Assembly: GCA_964342805.1 (NCBI GenBank) | Contig: CAYFHQ010000002.1 | Span: 40,603-104,602, forward strand | DNA length: 64,000 nucleotides | Reading direction: 5' to 3' | Origin: CAYFHQ01 sp964342805 | GTDB taxonomy: Bacteria; Bacillota; Clostridia; Peptostreptococcales; Acidaminobacteraceae | Translations under genes and position numbers: made by a program | The notes under the pieces: model-generated | The model's input: the letters and a program-made list of their open reading frames with translations, nothing else | What the model was told of the DNA's origin: nothing | Database searches by the model: none | In this document: one piece after another, positions 1 to 8,009 of the stretch | Position numbering within the stretch: position 1 is the first letter of the stretch | Layout of the letters: each line of letters starts with the position of its first letter

Positions 1-425
1 TCACAGAGAATGCCTGGATAGAACCCAACGTGTTTGTAGACATTATTGCGACGTCACAAATTACACCGGGTCCCATAGCCATCAACAGTGCTACCTTTAT
101 TGGCTACAAGATGGCTGGTTTCTGGGGGGCCTTCTGGTCTACCCTTGGGGTCATAACCGTGCCTGTCATGCTCATACTGGTCCTTTCTCACTTCTTGATC
201 GCCTTCAAGGAGTCTGTCATGGTCAAGGCCATCTTCGACGGCCTGCGACCGGCCCTGGTGGGCTTAATCCTGGCCTCTGCCTTTTCTGTGAGTAAGACGG
301 CTATCCAGGACATTTATGGGGGGCTGATCGCCCTTGGGATCTTTATTCTTATTAATAAGACCAAAATCCATCCTATTTTGCTGATCCTCTTAGCAGCGGT
401 TACTGGCGTGTTCTTGTATCATTAA
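1..425 (+). CDS. Chromate transporter (CHR family), 3' part only
   Basis: This is the C-terminal part of an inner-membrane CHR-family transporter, cut by the window edge; the open frame runs back to base 3 without a start. The motif SQITPGP at residues 9-15 of the visible frame is the signature seen near the start of CHR domains, and the rest is a string of hydrophobic helices. The visible ~140 residues fit the short, single-domain type (about 190 aa), which usually occurs as two adjacent half-genes, so a partner may lie just upstream. The family exports chromate or related oxyanions in proton antiport, but the substrate cannot be told here. Confidence 0.8.
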   Translation, partial: TENAWIEPNVFVDIIATSQITPGPIAINSATFIGYKMAGFWGAFWSTLGVITVPVMLILVLSHFLIAFKESVMVKAIFDGLRPALVGLILASAFSVSKTAIQDIYGGLIALGIFILINKTKIHPILLILLAAVTGVFLYH

Positions 426-494
426 TTTGTACCATTAACAGTGAAAAATGGAACGATGAGAGGAAACTCCATCCTCCTTGTTTTGAAACCAATC

Positions 495-536
495 AAGAAC
501 CTTGTTCTGCCCATGGCAAACAAGGTTCTTTGTCAT
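495..536 (+). terminator. Intrinsic terminator after the chromate transporter
   Basis: A 12-bp perfect stem (495-506 with 519-530) with a 12-nt loop is followed by TGTCAT. The T-run is short, so termination may be partial. Confidence 0.6.
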
Positions 537-648
537 GGAAACAAAGAGACCATAAGTGCTGCTTCGATTAGAGGAAAAAACACGGTAAGGTGTTATCTAA
601 CTGGGAATATGGTTACAAATATGAAAGAGAGACATATTTGGAGGTCAT

Positions 649-2448
649 ATGAAAAACACACCTATTTCCGCCCGTGGGATCTACCGGGCTATCCGCTGTG
701 GTGTTGAGCAGCTACAAGAGGACCGTAACCACCTCAATCAAATTAATGTGTTTCCCATACCAGACGGGGACACAGGTACCAACTTGTCCATGACCCTGCA
801 GACCATGACCGACCAAGTGGTGGTGGAGGGGCGAATTGACCACCTGGTTGCCCAATTGGCAGAAAAAGCCCTGGAGGGGGCCAGGGGGAACTCAGGCATG
901 ATTTTTGCCCAATTTGTCAGCGGGTGGGACATGCAATTGGAAGGCAAGGAGGTCCTTTACCCAAGAGAATTGGTTGCCTCCTTGCAAATGGCTGTACCCT
1001 ATGCCTACCAATCCATGGTTTCTCCCCTTGAGGGAACCATATTGACCCTTATTCGGTCATGGGTTGCGTCCCTTGACCACCACTTGGACCATAGTGACAC
1101 CTTGGCAGAGTGGTTTGATGCTGCCCTGATAGACGCCCATAAGGCCCTGGAAGAGACCGTCAACCAGCTTCCCGTCTTAAGGAAAAACGGTGTTGTGGAC
1201 GCTGGCGCCAAGGGTTTTGTCTCCTTCTTAGAGGGTCTTGTTGCCTACCTCCATGGTAGACGGGCCAAGGCCACAAACCAGCCAGTGGCTGTGCCCCAGC
1301 TTGACGTCCATGAATTTGAGTCCCCCTTATCATTCAGGTATTGCACGGAAGGCCTGATCCAGGCCCCGGTTCAAGACATACAAGATATAAGGGGTGACCT
1401 AGAGGTCTTGGGTGACTCCTTGATTATCGCTGGCAACCACCACCGAACCCGGGTCCATATCCATACCAGTAGGCCAGAAGAAGTCTTTCATATCTTGCAT
1501 GGTAGGGGGAAGATCCTCCAGCAAAAGGTGGACGACATGCAGCGGCAAATGGATGTGATCAAGGACCCCTTGGCCAAGGTAGCTATTGTCACGGACAGCA
1601 TAGCGGACATTCCCCAGGACCTGATGGACAAGTATCAGATCCACCTCCTGCCCATGCAGATCACCCTGGGTGAAGTGACCTATATTGACCGTGTAACCCT
1701 AACGGCAGACCATTTTTACACCTTGAATAAGGACCTAAAGGACCACCCGACCACGTCCTTGCCGGGACTTAAGCAGATTGAAAGCCTCTTGCAATTTCTC
1801 TTGGACCACTATGAACAAGTGGTGGTCCTGTCTGTGGCAGCAAAACTCAGTGGTACCCACCAGGCCATTTGTAATGTGAAAGACACCCTCCCCGGTGGAG
1901 ACCGTGTCCATGTGGTGGACACCATGAAAAACTCAGGTGCCCAGGGCCTTTTGGTGGTCCAAGCAGCAAAAGCGGCCCTAGCGGGTGAGTCGGCAAGGGC
2001 CATAGTCAGCCAGGTGGAAGGTTTAAGGGACCAAACCCGCATTCTGGTCTCTGTGGAAACCATTAAGTATGCTGTACGAGGTGGGCGGGTAGCCAAGAGT
2101 CTAGGGTTCGTGGGCGCCATGCTCAATTTAAAGCCCATCATGTCCCTTGACCGGCAGGGCCAGGGTATTGCCTTTGGCAAGGCCTTCTCCTATGGCCAAA
2201 ACCTGCGCAAGATCACCCAACTGGCAGAAAAAGACCACCGCCGATTAGGGATCGACCACTATTGTATTGTCCATGGGGATAGCCGGGAAAAGGCCATGGA
2301 CCTAGCCAAACGAATGAAGGACATTACGGGTCGTGAACCCGCATATATTGCTAGAATTTCGCCGGTGGTAGGTGCCAGTGCAGGGGCAGGTGCTGCAGCA
2401 GTCAGTTATATTACGAAAGGTGGCAATGTCTATGAATCCTCTCAGTGA
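649..2448 (+). CDS. DhaL/DAK2-DegV fusion protein (fatty-acid kinase-like)
   Basis: The 599-residue protein fuses two parts that are normally separate. Residues ~1-200 are a DAK2/DhaL kinase domain with the Mg-ATP signature NVFPIPDGDTGTN at ~33-45. Residues ~225-300 resemble the linker domain of FakA (GDS and VHIHT motifs). Residues ~305-590 are a DegV lipid-binding domain starting VAIVTDSIADIP. In Firmicutes FakA (DAK2) phosphorylates a fatty acid held by FakB (DegV), so the fusion suggests a one-polypeptide fatty-acid kinase. That activity is inference from family knowledge. GGAGG precedes the ATG at 649 by six bases. The next gene starts inside its 3' end, so the two are probably co-transcribed. 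Confidence 0.85.
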   Translation: MKNTPISARGIYRAIRCGVEQLQEDRNHLNQINVFPIPDGDTGTNLSMTLQTMTDQVVVEGRIDHLVAQLAEKALEGARGNSGMIFAQFVSGWDMQLEGKEVLYPRELVASLQMAVPYAYQSMVSPLEGTILTLIRSWVASLDHHLDHSDTLAEWFDAALIDAHKALEETVNQLPVLRKNGVVDAGAKGFVSFLEGLVAYLHGRRAKATNQPVAVPQLDVHEFESPLSFRYCTEGLIQAPVQDIQDIRGDLEVLGDSLIIAGNHHRTRVHIHTSRPEEVFHILHGRGKILQQKVDDMQRQMDVIKDPLAKVAIVTDSIADIPQDLMDKYQIHLLPMQITLGEVTYIDRVTLTADHFYTLNKDLKDHPTTSLPGLKQIESLLQFLLDHYEQVVVLSVAAKLSGTHQAICNVKDTLPGGDRVHVVDTMKNSGAQGLLVVQAAKAALAGESARAIVSQVEGLRDQTRILVSVETIKYAVRGGRVAKSLGFVGAMLNLKPIMSLDRQGQGIAFGKAFSYGQNLRKITQLAEKDHRRLGIDHYCIVHGDSREKAMDLAKRMKDITGREPAYIARISPVVGASAGAGAAAVSYITKGGNVYESSQ

Positions 2449-3202
2449 AGCGGGGTTGGTAATCTTTCTGTATTTCTTTGCTTTTTTTGTTGTGGCCACA
2501 TGGATTAAGAACAACTCCATCGTGGACATTGGGTGGGGAATTGGCTTCGTACTTGTGGCTTGGTTCACCCTCTATAGGTCTCCTATGCCGGGTGTAGCCA
2601 ACTACCTTGTGTCTGGCCTGGTTACTGTGTGGGGTCTACGGCTCTTTTACCATATTTCCCGTAGAAACCTAGGTAAGGGAGAAGACTTTCGCTATGCCAA
2701 CTGGCGCAGGGAATGGGGCAAGTGGGTGGTGCCTAGAGCCTTCCTCCAAGTCTTTATGCTCCAGGGGATCATGCTGTTTGCCATTGCGACCCCCTTTATC
2801 ATGATGAATGCGGTGGGCGCCCAGACCATGACCTGGACCAGCTGGGTGGGGGTTCTGGTCTGGTTAACAGGCTTCTACTTTGAGTCAGTCGGTGACCGCC
2901 AGTTGGCCCTGTTCAAGAGTGATCCAGCCAACAAGGGCAAGATCATTACCACTGGCCTTTGGGCCTATACCCGTCACCCCAATTATTTTGGGGAAGCCAC
3001 CATGTGGTGGGGGATCTTTCTCATTGCCCTAGGTGCTGGTCAGCCCATTTGGACGGTTCTGAGTCCGGTGATTATTACCTACCTTTTGGTTTTTGTGTCC
3101 GGTGTCCCCCTGCTTGAGAAAAAGTATAAGGACAGGCCAGACTTTCAAGCTTACGCTAAAAAAACCAGTGTTTTTATACCCTGGTTCCCTAAAAAAGAGT
3201 AA
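2426..3202 (+). CDS. DUF1295 / steroid 5-alpha-reductase-like membrane protein
   Basis: The 258-residue protein has about six hydrophobic segments and the C-terminal block GLWAYTRHPNYFGEA near residues 175-190, typical of DUF1295 proteins and related isoprenylcysteine methyltransferase/steroid-reductase-like enzymes. The substrate is unknown. I chose ATG 2426, preceded by AAAGGTGG, rather than the earlier in-frame codon at 2372, which lies deep in the previous gene. The 23-base overlap with the DhaL-DegV gene implies translational coupling. A role in lipid modification next to a fatty-acid-kinase-like protein is an attractive guess only. Confidence 0.75.
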   Translation: MSMNPLSEAGLVIFLYFFAFFVVATWIKNNSIVDIGWGIGFVLVAWFTLYRSPMPGVANYLVSGLVTVWGLRLFYHISRRNLGKGEDFRYANWRREWGKWVVPRAFLQVFMLQGIMLFAIATPFIMMNAVGAQTMTWTSWVGVLVWLTGFYFESVGDRQLALFKSDPANKGKIITTGLWAYTRHPNYFGEATMWWGIFLIALGAGQPIWTVLSPVIITYLLVFVSGVPLLEKKYKDRPDFQAYAKKTSVFIPWFPKKE

Positions 3203-3277
3203 AAGAGTGGAGAGATCAGTCTCCATGGCTTGAACCCATAGAATGGATCACCTATCATGGAAGTGGAGGTGGTCCAT

Positions 3278-3559
3278 TTGCGTACCCATGACAATCCACA
3301 TATTCGCGTGATCGACTGGGCCAGACTTGGCCTTGCCTGCCTTGCAGTAATCTGGATGGCCTTCGGCGTCCTTCAAAGGGTACAGAACTTAGACGTCCCT
3401 CTCTTGAATGTCGTCATGTCCAACCTGTTTGCCCTTTGGGTCCTGTTGACAGGTCTAAGGCACCTGATCCTAGACAAACAGAAATTACTGGGCATGTTTT
3501 ACGTGTTTTTCGCTTTATTTATGCTTATATCTGTTAACTTTGTTGCTACACAGTTTTAA
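3278..3559 (+). CDS. Small hypothetical membrane protein
   Basis: I do not recognise this family. The protein (93 residues from the TTG at 3278) begins with a short polar stretch and then has three probable transmembrane segments (LGLACLAVIWMAFGVL; VVMSNLFALWVLLTGL; FYVFFALFMLISVNFV). GGAGGTGG at 3265-3272 is correctly spaced for TTG 3278. An in-frame ATG at 3257 would give 100 residues but lacks a ribosome site, so the start is uncertain. It lies 12 bases before the next gene, whose own GAGGTGA is adjacent, so both are likely in the same transcript. Confidence 0.55.
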   Translation: MRTHDNPHIRVIDWARLGLACLAVIWMAFGVLQRVQNLDVPLLNVVMSNLFALWVLLTGLRHLILDKQKLLGMFYVFFALFMLISVNFVATQF

Positions 3560-3571
3560 TGAGGTGACTAT

Positions 3572-4450
3572 ATGTCTCAAACAATTGGGGCCAATGCCAT
3601 CTACATCCCTTGGGAGGAAATGCAGGCACTTGGCGTAAACCACATGGAGGCTTGTTTAGGGCGAAGGGGTTCCTATGAGGACCGACTTGACCGCATGCTC
3701 CAGGCCCTAGACGCTGCAAAAGATGCGCCCGCACCCTACAGTATCCACTTACCCTTATACCTTCCGTCCGACATGGCCTATGACTATTTGGACGCATTTT
3801 TCCTAGACGAGAACCCAATCAAGCGTCAGTTCTCAATAGATTTAGTCGAGACCAATCTGAAAAAACTCAAGGAAGCAGGCTACCAGCCCCAGTATGTGGT
3901 CCAGCATTTCGCAGGGATTAATCTGGACCAACACGTGGCCTATGCCGGGTTTGATGGTGTTCTCAAGTCTTCACTGGAGGCACTCAATGAACTGGGGCAG
4001 GCCTATGGGACGCCGATTCTCCTAGAGTATATTGCGTCCAATGTCCTCTTCCATGATCCAGACCAATGGGTGGAGGCCCTGGCAGACTACAGCCACCTGG
4101 GTCTGCTGACAGACACGGGTCATTTGTACTTTGCCTCTGAGTTGTATGGGTTTGACTTCGCCACGGCCCTGGAAAGCCTGGCGCCAGCCAGTGAAGCCTT
4201 TCACGTGTGGACTGTTAAGGGACCAGGTGCCTATCAGAATAATCAGTCTTATGTAGACTTTCACCACCTGGCACCCAGACTCAACCAAGTAGAGGAAGAG
4301 GGGTGGGCCTTCGACACCCAAGGAGTCCTGGCATATCTCGCATCGTTTCAAAAACCAATCATTATTGAAGCTTCCATGGTCTATGGAGGCCGGGACAATT
4401 ACACGGAGTCCCTGAAAGAATGCGCTGCAATGTTACGAAAGATCGTCTAA
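3572..4450 (+). CDS. TIM-barrel protein, sugar-phosphate isomerase/epimerase or AP-endonuclease-2-like
   Basis: The 292-residue protein has the alternating strand/helix pattern and acidic strand ends of the xylose-isomerase-like TIM-barrel superfamily. Examples are the SIHLPLYLP block near residue 58, ILLEYIASN near 150, LLTDTGHLYF near 172 and PIIIEASMVYGG near 268. The conserved His, Glu and Asp at these strand ends are the usual metal ligands in this superfamily. No subfamily motif identifies a substrate. GAGGTGA precedes ATG 3572. It ends the plus-strand group that begins at 649. Confidence 0.6.
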   Translation: MSQTIGANAIYIPWEEMQALGVNHMEACLGRRGSYEDRLDRMLQALDAAKDAPAPYSIHLPLYLPSDMAYDYLDAFFLDENPIKRQFSIDLVETNLKKLKEAGYQPQYVVQHFAGINLDQHVAYAGFDGVLKSSLEALNELGQAYGTPILLEYIASNVLFHDPDQWVEALADYSHLGLLTDTGHLYFASELYGFDFATALESLAPASEAFHVWTVKGPGAYQNNQSYVDFHHLAPRLNQVEEEGWAFDTQGVLAYLASFQKPIIIEASMVYGGRDNYTESLKECAAMLRKIV

Positions 4451-4563
4451 TGTTAACCGCGTGTTACAAGAATGACAAAGTGGTGACATTCTGGCCGGAA
4501 AATGCCTGATTTCTATTGTATATGGGGTATGCTGTATGCAAGGAAATAAAGGAGGTGCCGGTC

Positions 4564-4671
4564 ATGGAAGTACTCGGTATTATCGGTTTGATCGCTTTGT
4601 ACAGTATTTTGGATCGACCGGTCGAACGGAGAAAAAAGATAGCAAACATAAGAGAAAGCGTCGAAGACTAG
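4564..4671 (+). CDS. 35-residue membrane-anchored small protein
   Basis: This short frame begins at ATG 4564 behind an excellent AAAGGAGGTG and encodes a hydrophobic N-terminal helix (VLGIIGLIALYSIL) followed by a basic tail (RPVERRKKIANIRE). This is the form of many single-pass small proteins of Firmicutes. It sits alone between the TIM-barrel gene and the convergent glutaredoxin gene and ends inside a strong hairpin. I know no family for it. Support comes from the ribosome site and the membrane-helix/basic-tail pattern, not from homology. Confidence 0.5.
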   Translation: MEVLGIIGLIALYSILDRPVERRKKIANIRESVED

Positions 4672-4706
4672 GTCGTGGGATGGCCTGGCATTCGACGCTT
4701 TTGATG
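4655..4706. terminator. Bidirectional terminator between convergent genes
   Basis: A perfect 11-bp stem (4655-4665 with 4691-4701) with a 25-nt loop has T-rich sequence on its plus side and a matching A-rich flank for the minus strand. It separates the 35-aa gene from the glutaredoxin gene. Confidence 0.65.
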
Positions 4707-4717
4707 TTTTTTGGGAT

Positions 4718-4948
4718 TTATGTGAGGAGTTTTTCAAGTTTTCTTCGGTTAAAACCAACCACGATCTCGTCATCGATAAAGAATGTGGGGACACCTAGAA
4801 TGCGCTTGGAGATGAGTTCGTAGCGGGCGTCTAGATCGTCTTTTACGTTTTTTTCTTCAAAGGGGTAACCAGCGTCCTTTAAATAGGTTCTAGCCGTTGC
4901 ACAGTGGGGACAGGACGTAGTCGTGTACAGGGTGATTTGGTGTTCCAT
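4718..4948 (-). CDS. Glutaredoxin-like protein
   Basis: The 76-residue protein has the thioredoxin fold of small bacterial glutaredoxins (NrdH/GrxC type). The redox-active CPHC is at residues 13-16, the cis-proline block GVPTFFIDDE at ~52-61 and a C-terminal helix follows. It would reduce disulfides or mixed disulfides, or carry electrons to a reductase, in the cytoplasm. GGAGGTCGAC lies just before the ATG at 4948. It is a single-gene unit ending at the shared terminator. The CPHC centre differs from classical CPYC, so substrate preference cannot be predicted. Confidence 0.85.
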   Translation of the reverse strand: MEHQITLYTTTSCPHCATARTYLKDAGYPFEEKNVKDDLDARYELISKRILGVPTFFIDDEIVVGFNRRKLEKLLT

Positions 4949-5120
4949 GTCGACCTCCTTCCAGCTGGGATGGGAAAACCTTTTCTTGTTTAGGGTTCGT
5001 ACCCTTGGTGATTTTCCTCTAAACAGATACTTGGTAAAAGCGGTGGAAACTTGTCATCCTCCCCCCAGTGGGGTACAATGGGTATTGTGATTATGTAAAC
5101 CAAGAGGCGGGGTGAGGGTT

Positions 5121-5873
5121 ATGAAACGTAGCATGAAAGACATGGACAGAGCCATTCGTATTGCTGAAAAACAGGGGCTGGACAAGCGACTGAGCCGCAT
5201 GTATGGCAACCTACCAGAAGGGACCTGTGGTGGGTGTACCACCTGTTGTAGTGAGTCGGTTCCAGCATTTTTTATTGAGTTTGTGAACATTTGGCGCTAC
5301 ATGAAGGCCCATCCAGAAGTCTTTCAGGACCGTATGCCCAGAGTCCTCTCCTTTTACCATACGGAATTGGCAGAGCGAAGGAAGTGTCCCTTCCTGGGAC
5401 ACGACAACCGGTGCACCATTTATGAGGTGCGGCCCTTGACTTGTCGTTTGTTTGGCTTTTCCCGACAAGAAGACCATGAGGCCAACCTCAAGCAAATTCT
5501 CCAGGCCAATCGCCAGGCCAAGAAGGACGTGTGGAACGCCTACCGGATTGACGTACCCGATGAAGTGGTCTCCTTTCATATTCCCTTCTGTGAGAGTTTT
5601 GAGCCTGAATGGCAACTGACCGAAGACGACAAGATGGACTTTGCCGACACCCTTTTTGGCCTAGATTCCATGTTCCTCATGTCAGGCCTGCTGGATGAAG
5701 AGGATATTAATCAGACCCTGATCCCCTGGTTTGTTCATTTATTAGATGATCCTGAGGACGCATTGGATATGCGAATCAAAATATCTGGAGAACTTATTGA
5801 CAAAGGGGAATCAATTACCTTGAAAAACGCTGAAATGGCTTGGAGAAAACGATTTTCCAATAAAATGATTTGA
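5121..5873 (+). CDS. YkgJ-family CxxCxxCC cysteine-cluster protein
   Basis: The 250-residue protein carries the YkgJ-type cluster: CGGCTTCC near residue 34, then CPFL, CTIYEVRPLTCR around 91-110. These cysteines probably bind an Fe-S cluster or zinc. The family's biochemical role is unknown. I chose ATG 5121, which follows GGGTGAGG. The longer GTG start at 5112 has no spaced ribosome site. The gene stands alone between a divergent glutaredoxin and veg. Confidence 0.7.
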   Translation: MKRSMKDMDRAIRIAEKQGLDKRLSRMYGNLPEGTCGGCTTCCSESVPAFFIEFVNIWRYMKAHPEVFQDRMPRVLSFYHTELAERRKCPFLGHDNRCTIYEVRPLTCRLFGFSRQEDHEANLKQILQANRQAKKDVWNAYRIDVPDEVVSFHIPFCESFEPEWQLTEDDKMDFADTLFGLDSMFLMSGLLDEEDINQTLIPWFVHLLDDPEDALDMRIKISGELIDKGESITLKNAEMAWRKRFSNKMI

Positions 5874-5877
5874 ATCG

Positions 5878-5907
5878 TTGACAAGTGACTTTTCAGTAGT
5901 GTATAAT
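5878..5907 (+). promoter_or_regulatory. Sigma-A promoter for veg
   Basis: TTGACA (5878-5883), an 18-base spacer and TATAAT (5902-5907) match the consensus exactly. They lie 62 bases before the veg start and overlap the stop of the preceding gene. Confidence 0.85.
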
Positions 5908-5968
5908 ATTTGACTTTTGTGCCGATTCTTGATACACTGTTAGCAGTGAGCGTAAGGATGGTGATGGA

Positions 5969-6235
5969 ATGGCTACTAAGGAAACACTCTCTCAGATTCG
6001 CTCGAATCTAGAGGATTGTGTGGGTCAGCAGGTATTACTGCGTACCAACAAAGGAAAGCGAAATGCCAAGGAAAAGCTTGCGGTTGTAGAAGCGGTTTAT
6101 CCGAGTATCTTCATTTTATCGGTAAACGAAGGCTTAGACGTACAGCGTCGCGTTTCGTTTAGTTACTCAGATGTATTGACGGAGACTGTGGAAATCACAA
6201 TCTGCGAAACCGAAGAACGAATTCAAGCATCCTAA
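5969..6235 (+). CDS. veg: Veg protein
   Basis: The 88-residue protein matches the Firmicute Veg family over its length. Recognisable parts are the TLSQIRSNLEDCVGQQV start and the YPSIFILSVN and SFSYSDVLTETVEI blocks. In Bacillus subtilis Veg is highly expressed in vegetative cells and influences biofilm matrix genes; its molecular activity is not settled. The consensus promoter and following terminator make it a strong monocistronic unit, as in other Firmicutes. In many Firmicutes it lies near ispE and ksgA; here ispE is 6 kb downstream. Confidence 0.92.
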   Translation: MATKETLSQIRSNLEDCVGQQVLLRTNKGKRNAKEKLAVVEAVYPSIFILSVNEGLDVQRRVSFSYSDVLTETVEITICETEERIQAS

Positions 6236-6245
6236 CGCAAAGTTC

Positions 6246-6299
6246 GGGCTGTTTAGACGGGAACAAAGAGTATTTGTCCTTGTCTAAGCAGCCCTTTTT
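6246..6299 (+). terminator. Intrinsic terminator of veg
   Basis: A 13-bp stem (GGGCTGTTTAGAC pairing with GTCTAAGCAGCCC, one mismatch) spans a loop of ~23 nt and is followed by TTTTTG. Confidence 0.85.
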
Positions 6300-6409
6300 G
6301 CGGTTTTTGGCCTCTCAATGCCCAGGTAAAAGGCTTGAAATGGGCCTGAAAGTGTGGCGTATTTCTAAAAAATCAGAAAAAAATTTTTATTAGGACACTT
6401 GGATACTTA

Positions 6410-6513
6410 TTCGGTGTAGAAAATTTTCCCACTCCCCACAGGCTGAAATGTCAGGCTTTACACCGAAAAATACAATTAATGGGATAGTATTCATCGGATG
6501 GATATTCACCGAA
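6410..6513. promoter_or_regulatory. Repeated TTCGGTG/CACCGAA motif upstream of arcA
   Basis: TTCGGTGTA at 6410-6418 is inverted at 6459-6467 (TACACCGAA), and a third copy (TTCACCGAA) lies at 6505-6513. They could be operator half-sites for an arc regulator, or the first two could form an RNA stem if transcription starts further upstream. The rest of 6300-6558 contains no gene that I can see. Confidence 0.4.
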
Positions 6514-6558
6514 CAGGAAAACGTTCACAAAAATACACGATTACTAAAAAGTGAGAAG

Positions 6559-6587
6559 TTGCAATTGTTTGAACCACCCCATATACT
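6559..6587 (+). promoter_or_regulatory. arcA: Probable arcA promoter and leader inverted repeat
   Basis: TTGCAA (6559-6564), 17 bases, then TATACT (6582-6587) forms a good sigma-A promoter. Inside the predicted leader, AGAACGATG (6603-6611) is exactly inverted at 6632-6640 (CATCGTTCT), about ten bases before the ribosome site, so it could be an operator or an RNA hairpin controlling arcA. Confidence 0.55.
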
Positions 6588-6659
6588 AGAGTTCGAGAAG
6601 CGAGAACGATGAATAAATTGACAGTAATTTACATCGTTCTAGAATAGAGAGGAGCAATG

Positions 6660-7892
6660 ATGGATCAGTCAAAGCAGTTGCAGGTATATTCGGAAATTGG
6701 CAGACTCAAAAAAGTTTTGCTACACAGACCAGGGGAAGAAATTGAGAATCTTACACCTGATTTAATGGACCGTCTTTTGTTCGATGATATCCCATACTTG
6801 AAAATAGCCCGGGAAGAACACGACGCATTTGCAGAGATCTTCCGTCAAAACGGCGTGGAAGTTGTTTACCTTGAAGACCTGATTGCAGAGACCCTGGAAG
6901 ACAAGGAAATCAAGCAGCAATTCATTAAACAGTTTATTGAAGAAGCAGACGTTCATGGGAATGTTCGAAAAGAAGTAATCAGTGACTTCTTCAATGGATT
7001 TGCTACCAACCGTGAAATGATCGATAAAATGATGGCTGGTATTCGAAAAGAAGAAATCGGTGAGTTCAAGTCTTACTCCTTGGCTGACATGATTGACTCG
7101 GATTATCCATTTGTTATTGATCCACTACCTAACCTATACTTCACACGTGATCCCTTCGCGACGATTGGTACAGGCATTTCCCTAAATAAAATGCGTACGG
7201 TTACCCGTTGCCGTGAGACGATCTTTGCCTCCTACATTTTTGACTACCATCCCCTATATAAGGGAGAGGGTGTTCAGAAGTGGTTTGACCGCACTGAGCA
7301 GTTTGACATTGAGGGCGGTGACATTCTTGTCCTGAGTCCAAAAGTATTGGCTGTGGGCGTGTCCCAGCGTACGGATGCAGAGGCCATTGAAAAATTGGCC
7401 CGTAACATCTTCAGCGATGGTCAGACATTTGACACTGTTCTAGCCTTTGATATTCCAAAGACCCGTGCCTTTATGCACCTGGACACAGTCTTTACCATGG
7501 TTGACTATGACAAGTTCACCATTCACCCTGAAATTGAAGGTCCTTTGGCGGTTTATGCCATTAGCAAAAAGGGTGATGATGTAACCATTGAAAAGGAAAC
7601 CTTGACCCTTGAAGAGGTATTAAAGAAGCACCTTGAGCTGGACGACGTAACCCTGATCCGTTGTGGTGGCAAGCGTGGTATTGACGCAGGCCGTGAGCAA
7701 TGGAATGACGGATCCAATACACTGGCGATCGCCCCAGGCGAAGTTATTGTATACTCCCGTAACCACGTAACCAATCGACTACTGGAAGAAGCAGGTGTAA
7801 AACTACACGTAATGCCGTCTTCAGAACTGTCTCGAGGCCGTGGTGGCCCACGTTGTATGTCCATGCCCCTATTCAGAGAACCACTAAAATAG
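6660..7892 (+). CDS. arcA: Arginine deiminase
   Basis: This enzyme hydrolyses L-arginine to citrulline and ammonia, the first step of the fermentative ADI pathway. Family landmarks are SEIGRLKKVLLHRPGEE at the N-terminus, the substrate loop FTRDPFATIG near residue 163, EGGDILVL near 220, HLDTVF near 273 and the nucleophilic cysteine in GGPRCMSMP near the C-terminus (about residue 399). Length (410) is standard. Two ATGs, 6657 and 6660, are available; GGAG at 6651-6654 is better spaced for 6660. It is followed by arcB and arcC but separated from them by hairpins and long gaps. Confidence 0.96.
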   Translation: MDQSKQLQVYSEIGRLKKVLLHRPGEEIENLTPDLMDRLLFDDIPYLKIAREEHDAFAEIFRQNGVEVVYLEDLIAETLEDKEIKQQFIKQFIEEADVHGNVRKEVISDFFNGFATNREMIDKMMAGIRKEEIGEFKSYSLADMIDSDYPFVIDPLPNLYFTRDPFATIGTGISLNKMRTVTRCRETIFASYIFDYHPLYKGEGVQKWFDRTEQFDIEGGDILVLSPKVLAVGVSQRTDAEAIEKLARNIFSDGQTFDTVLAFDIPKTRAFMHLDTVFTMVDYDKFTIHPEIEGPLAVYAISKKGDDVTIEKETLTLEEVLKKHLELDDVTLIRCGGKRGIDAGREQWNDGSNTLAIAPGEVIVYSRNHVTNRLLEEAGVKLHVMPSSELSRGRGGPRCMSMPLFREPLK

Positions 7893-7896
7893 GTCT

Positions 7897-7920
7897 AAAG
7901 ACATAAAAAATAGGTCTTTT
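7897..7920 (+). terminator. Weak hairpin after arcA
   Basis: AAAGAC (7897-7902) can pair with GTCTTT (7914-7919), followed by T. The stem is only six base pairs, so it is at most a partial terminator or a 3'-end stabiliser. TTTACA (7948-7953), 17 bases, then ATAATA (7971-7976) downstream could be a weak arcB promoter. Confidence 0.35.
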
Positions 7921-8009
7921 ACCGTGTTGAATCATACCCGTTAACCATTTACACTGAGCGTGTAATCACAATAATAAACCAAACAAAACATACAAGGAGG
8001 GCAACTGTT

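Noticed and set aside
441..707. 88-residue frame after the chromate transporter
   Set aside because: Runs through the terminator hairpin and into the DhaL-DegV gene in another frame, with no ribosome site.
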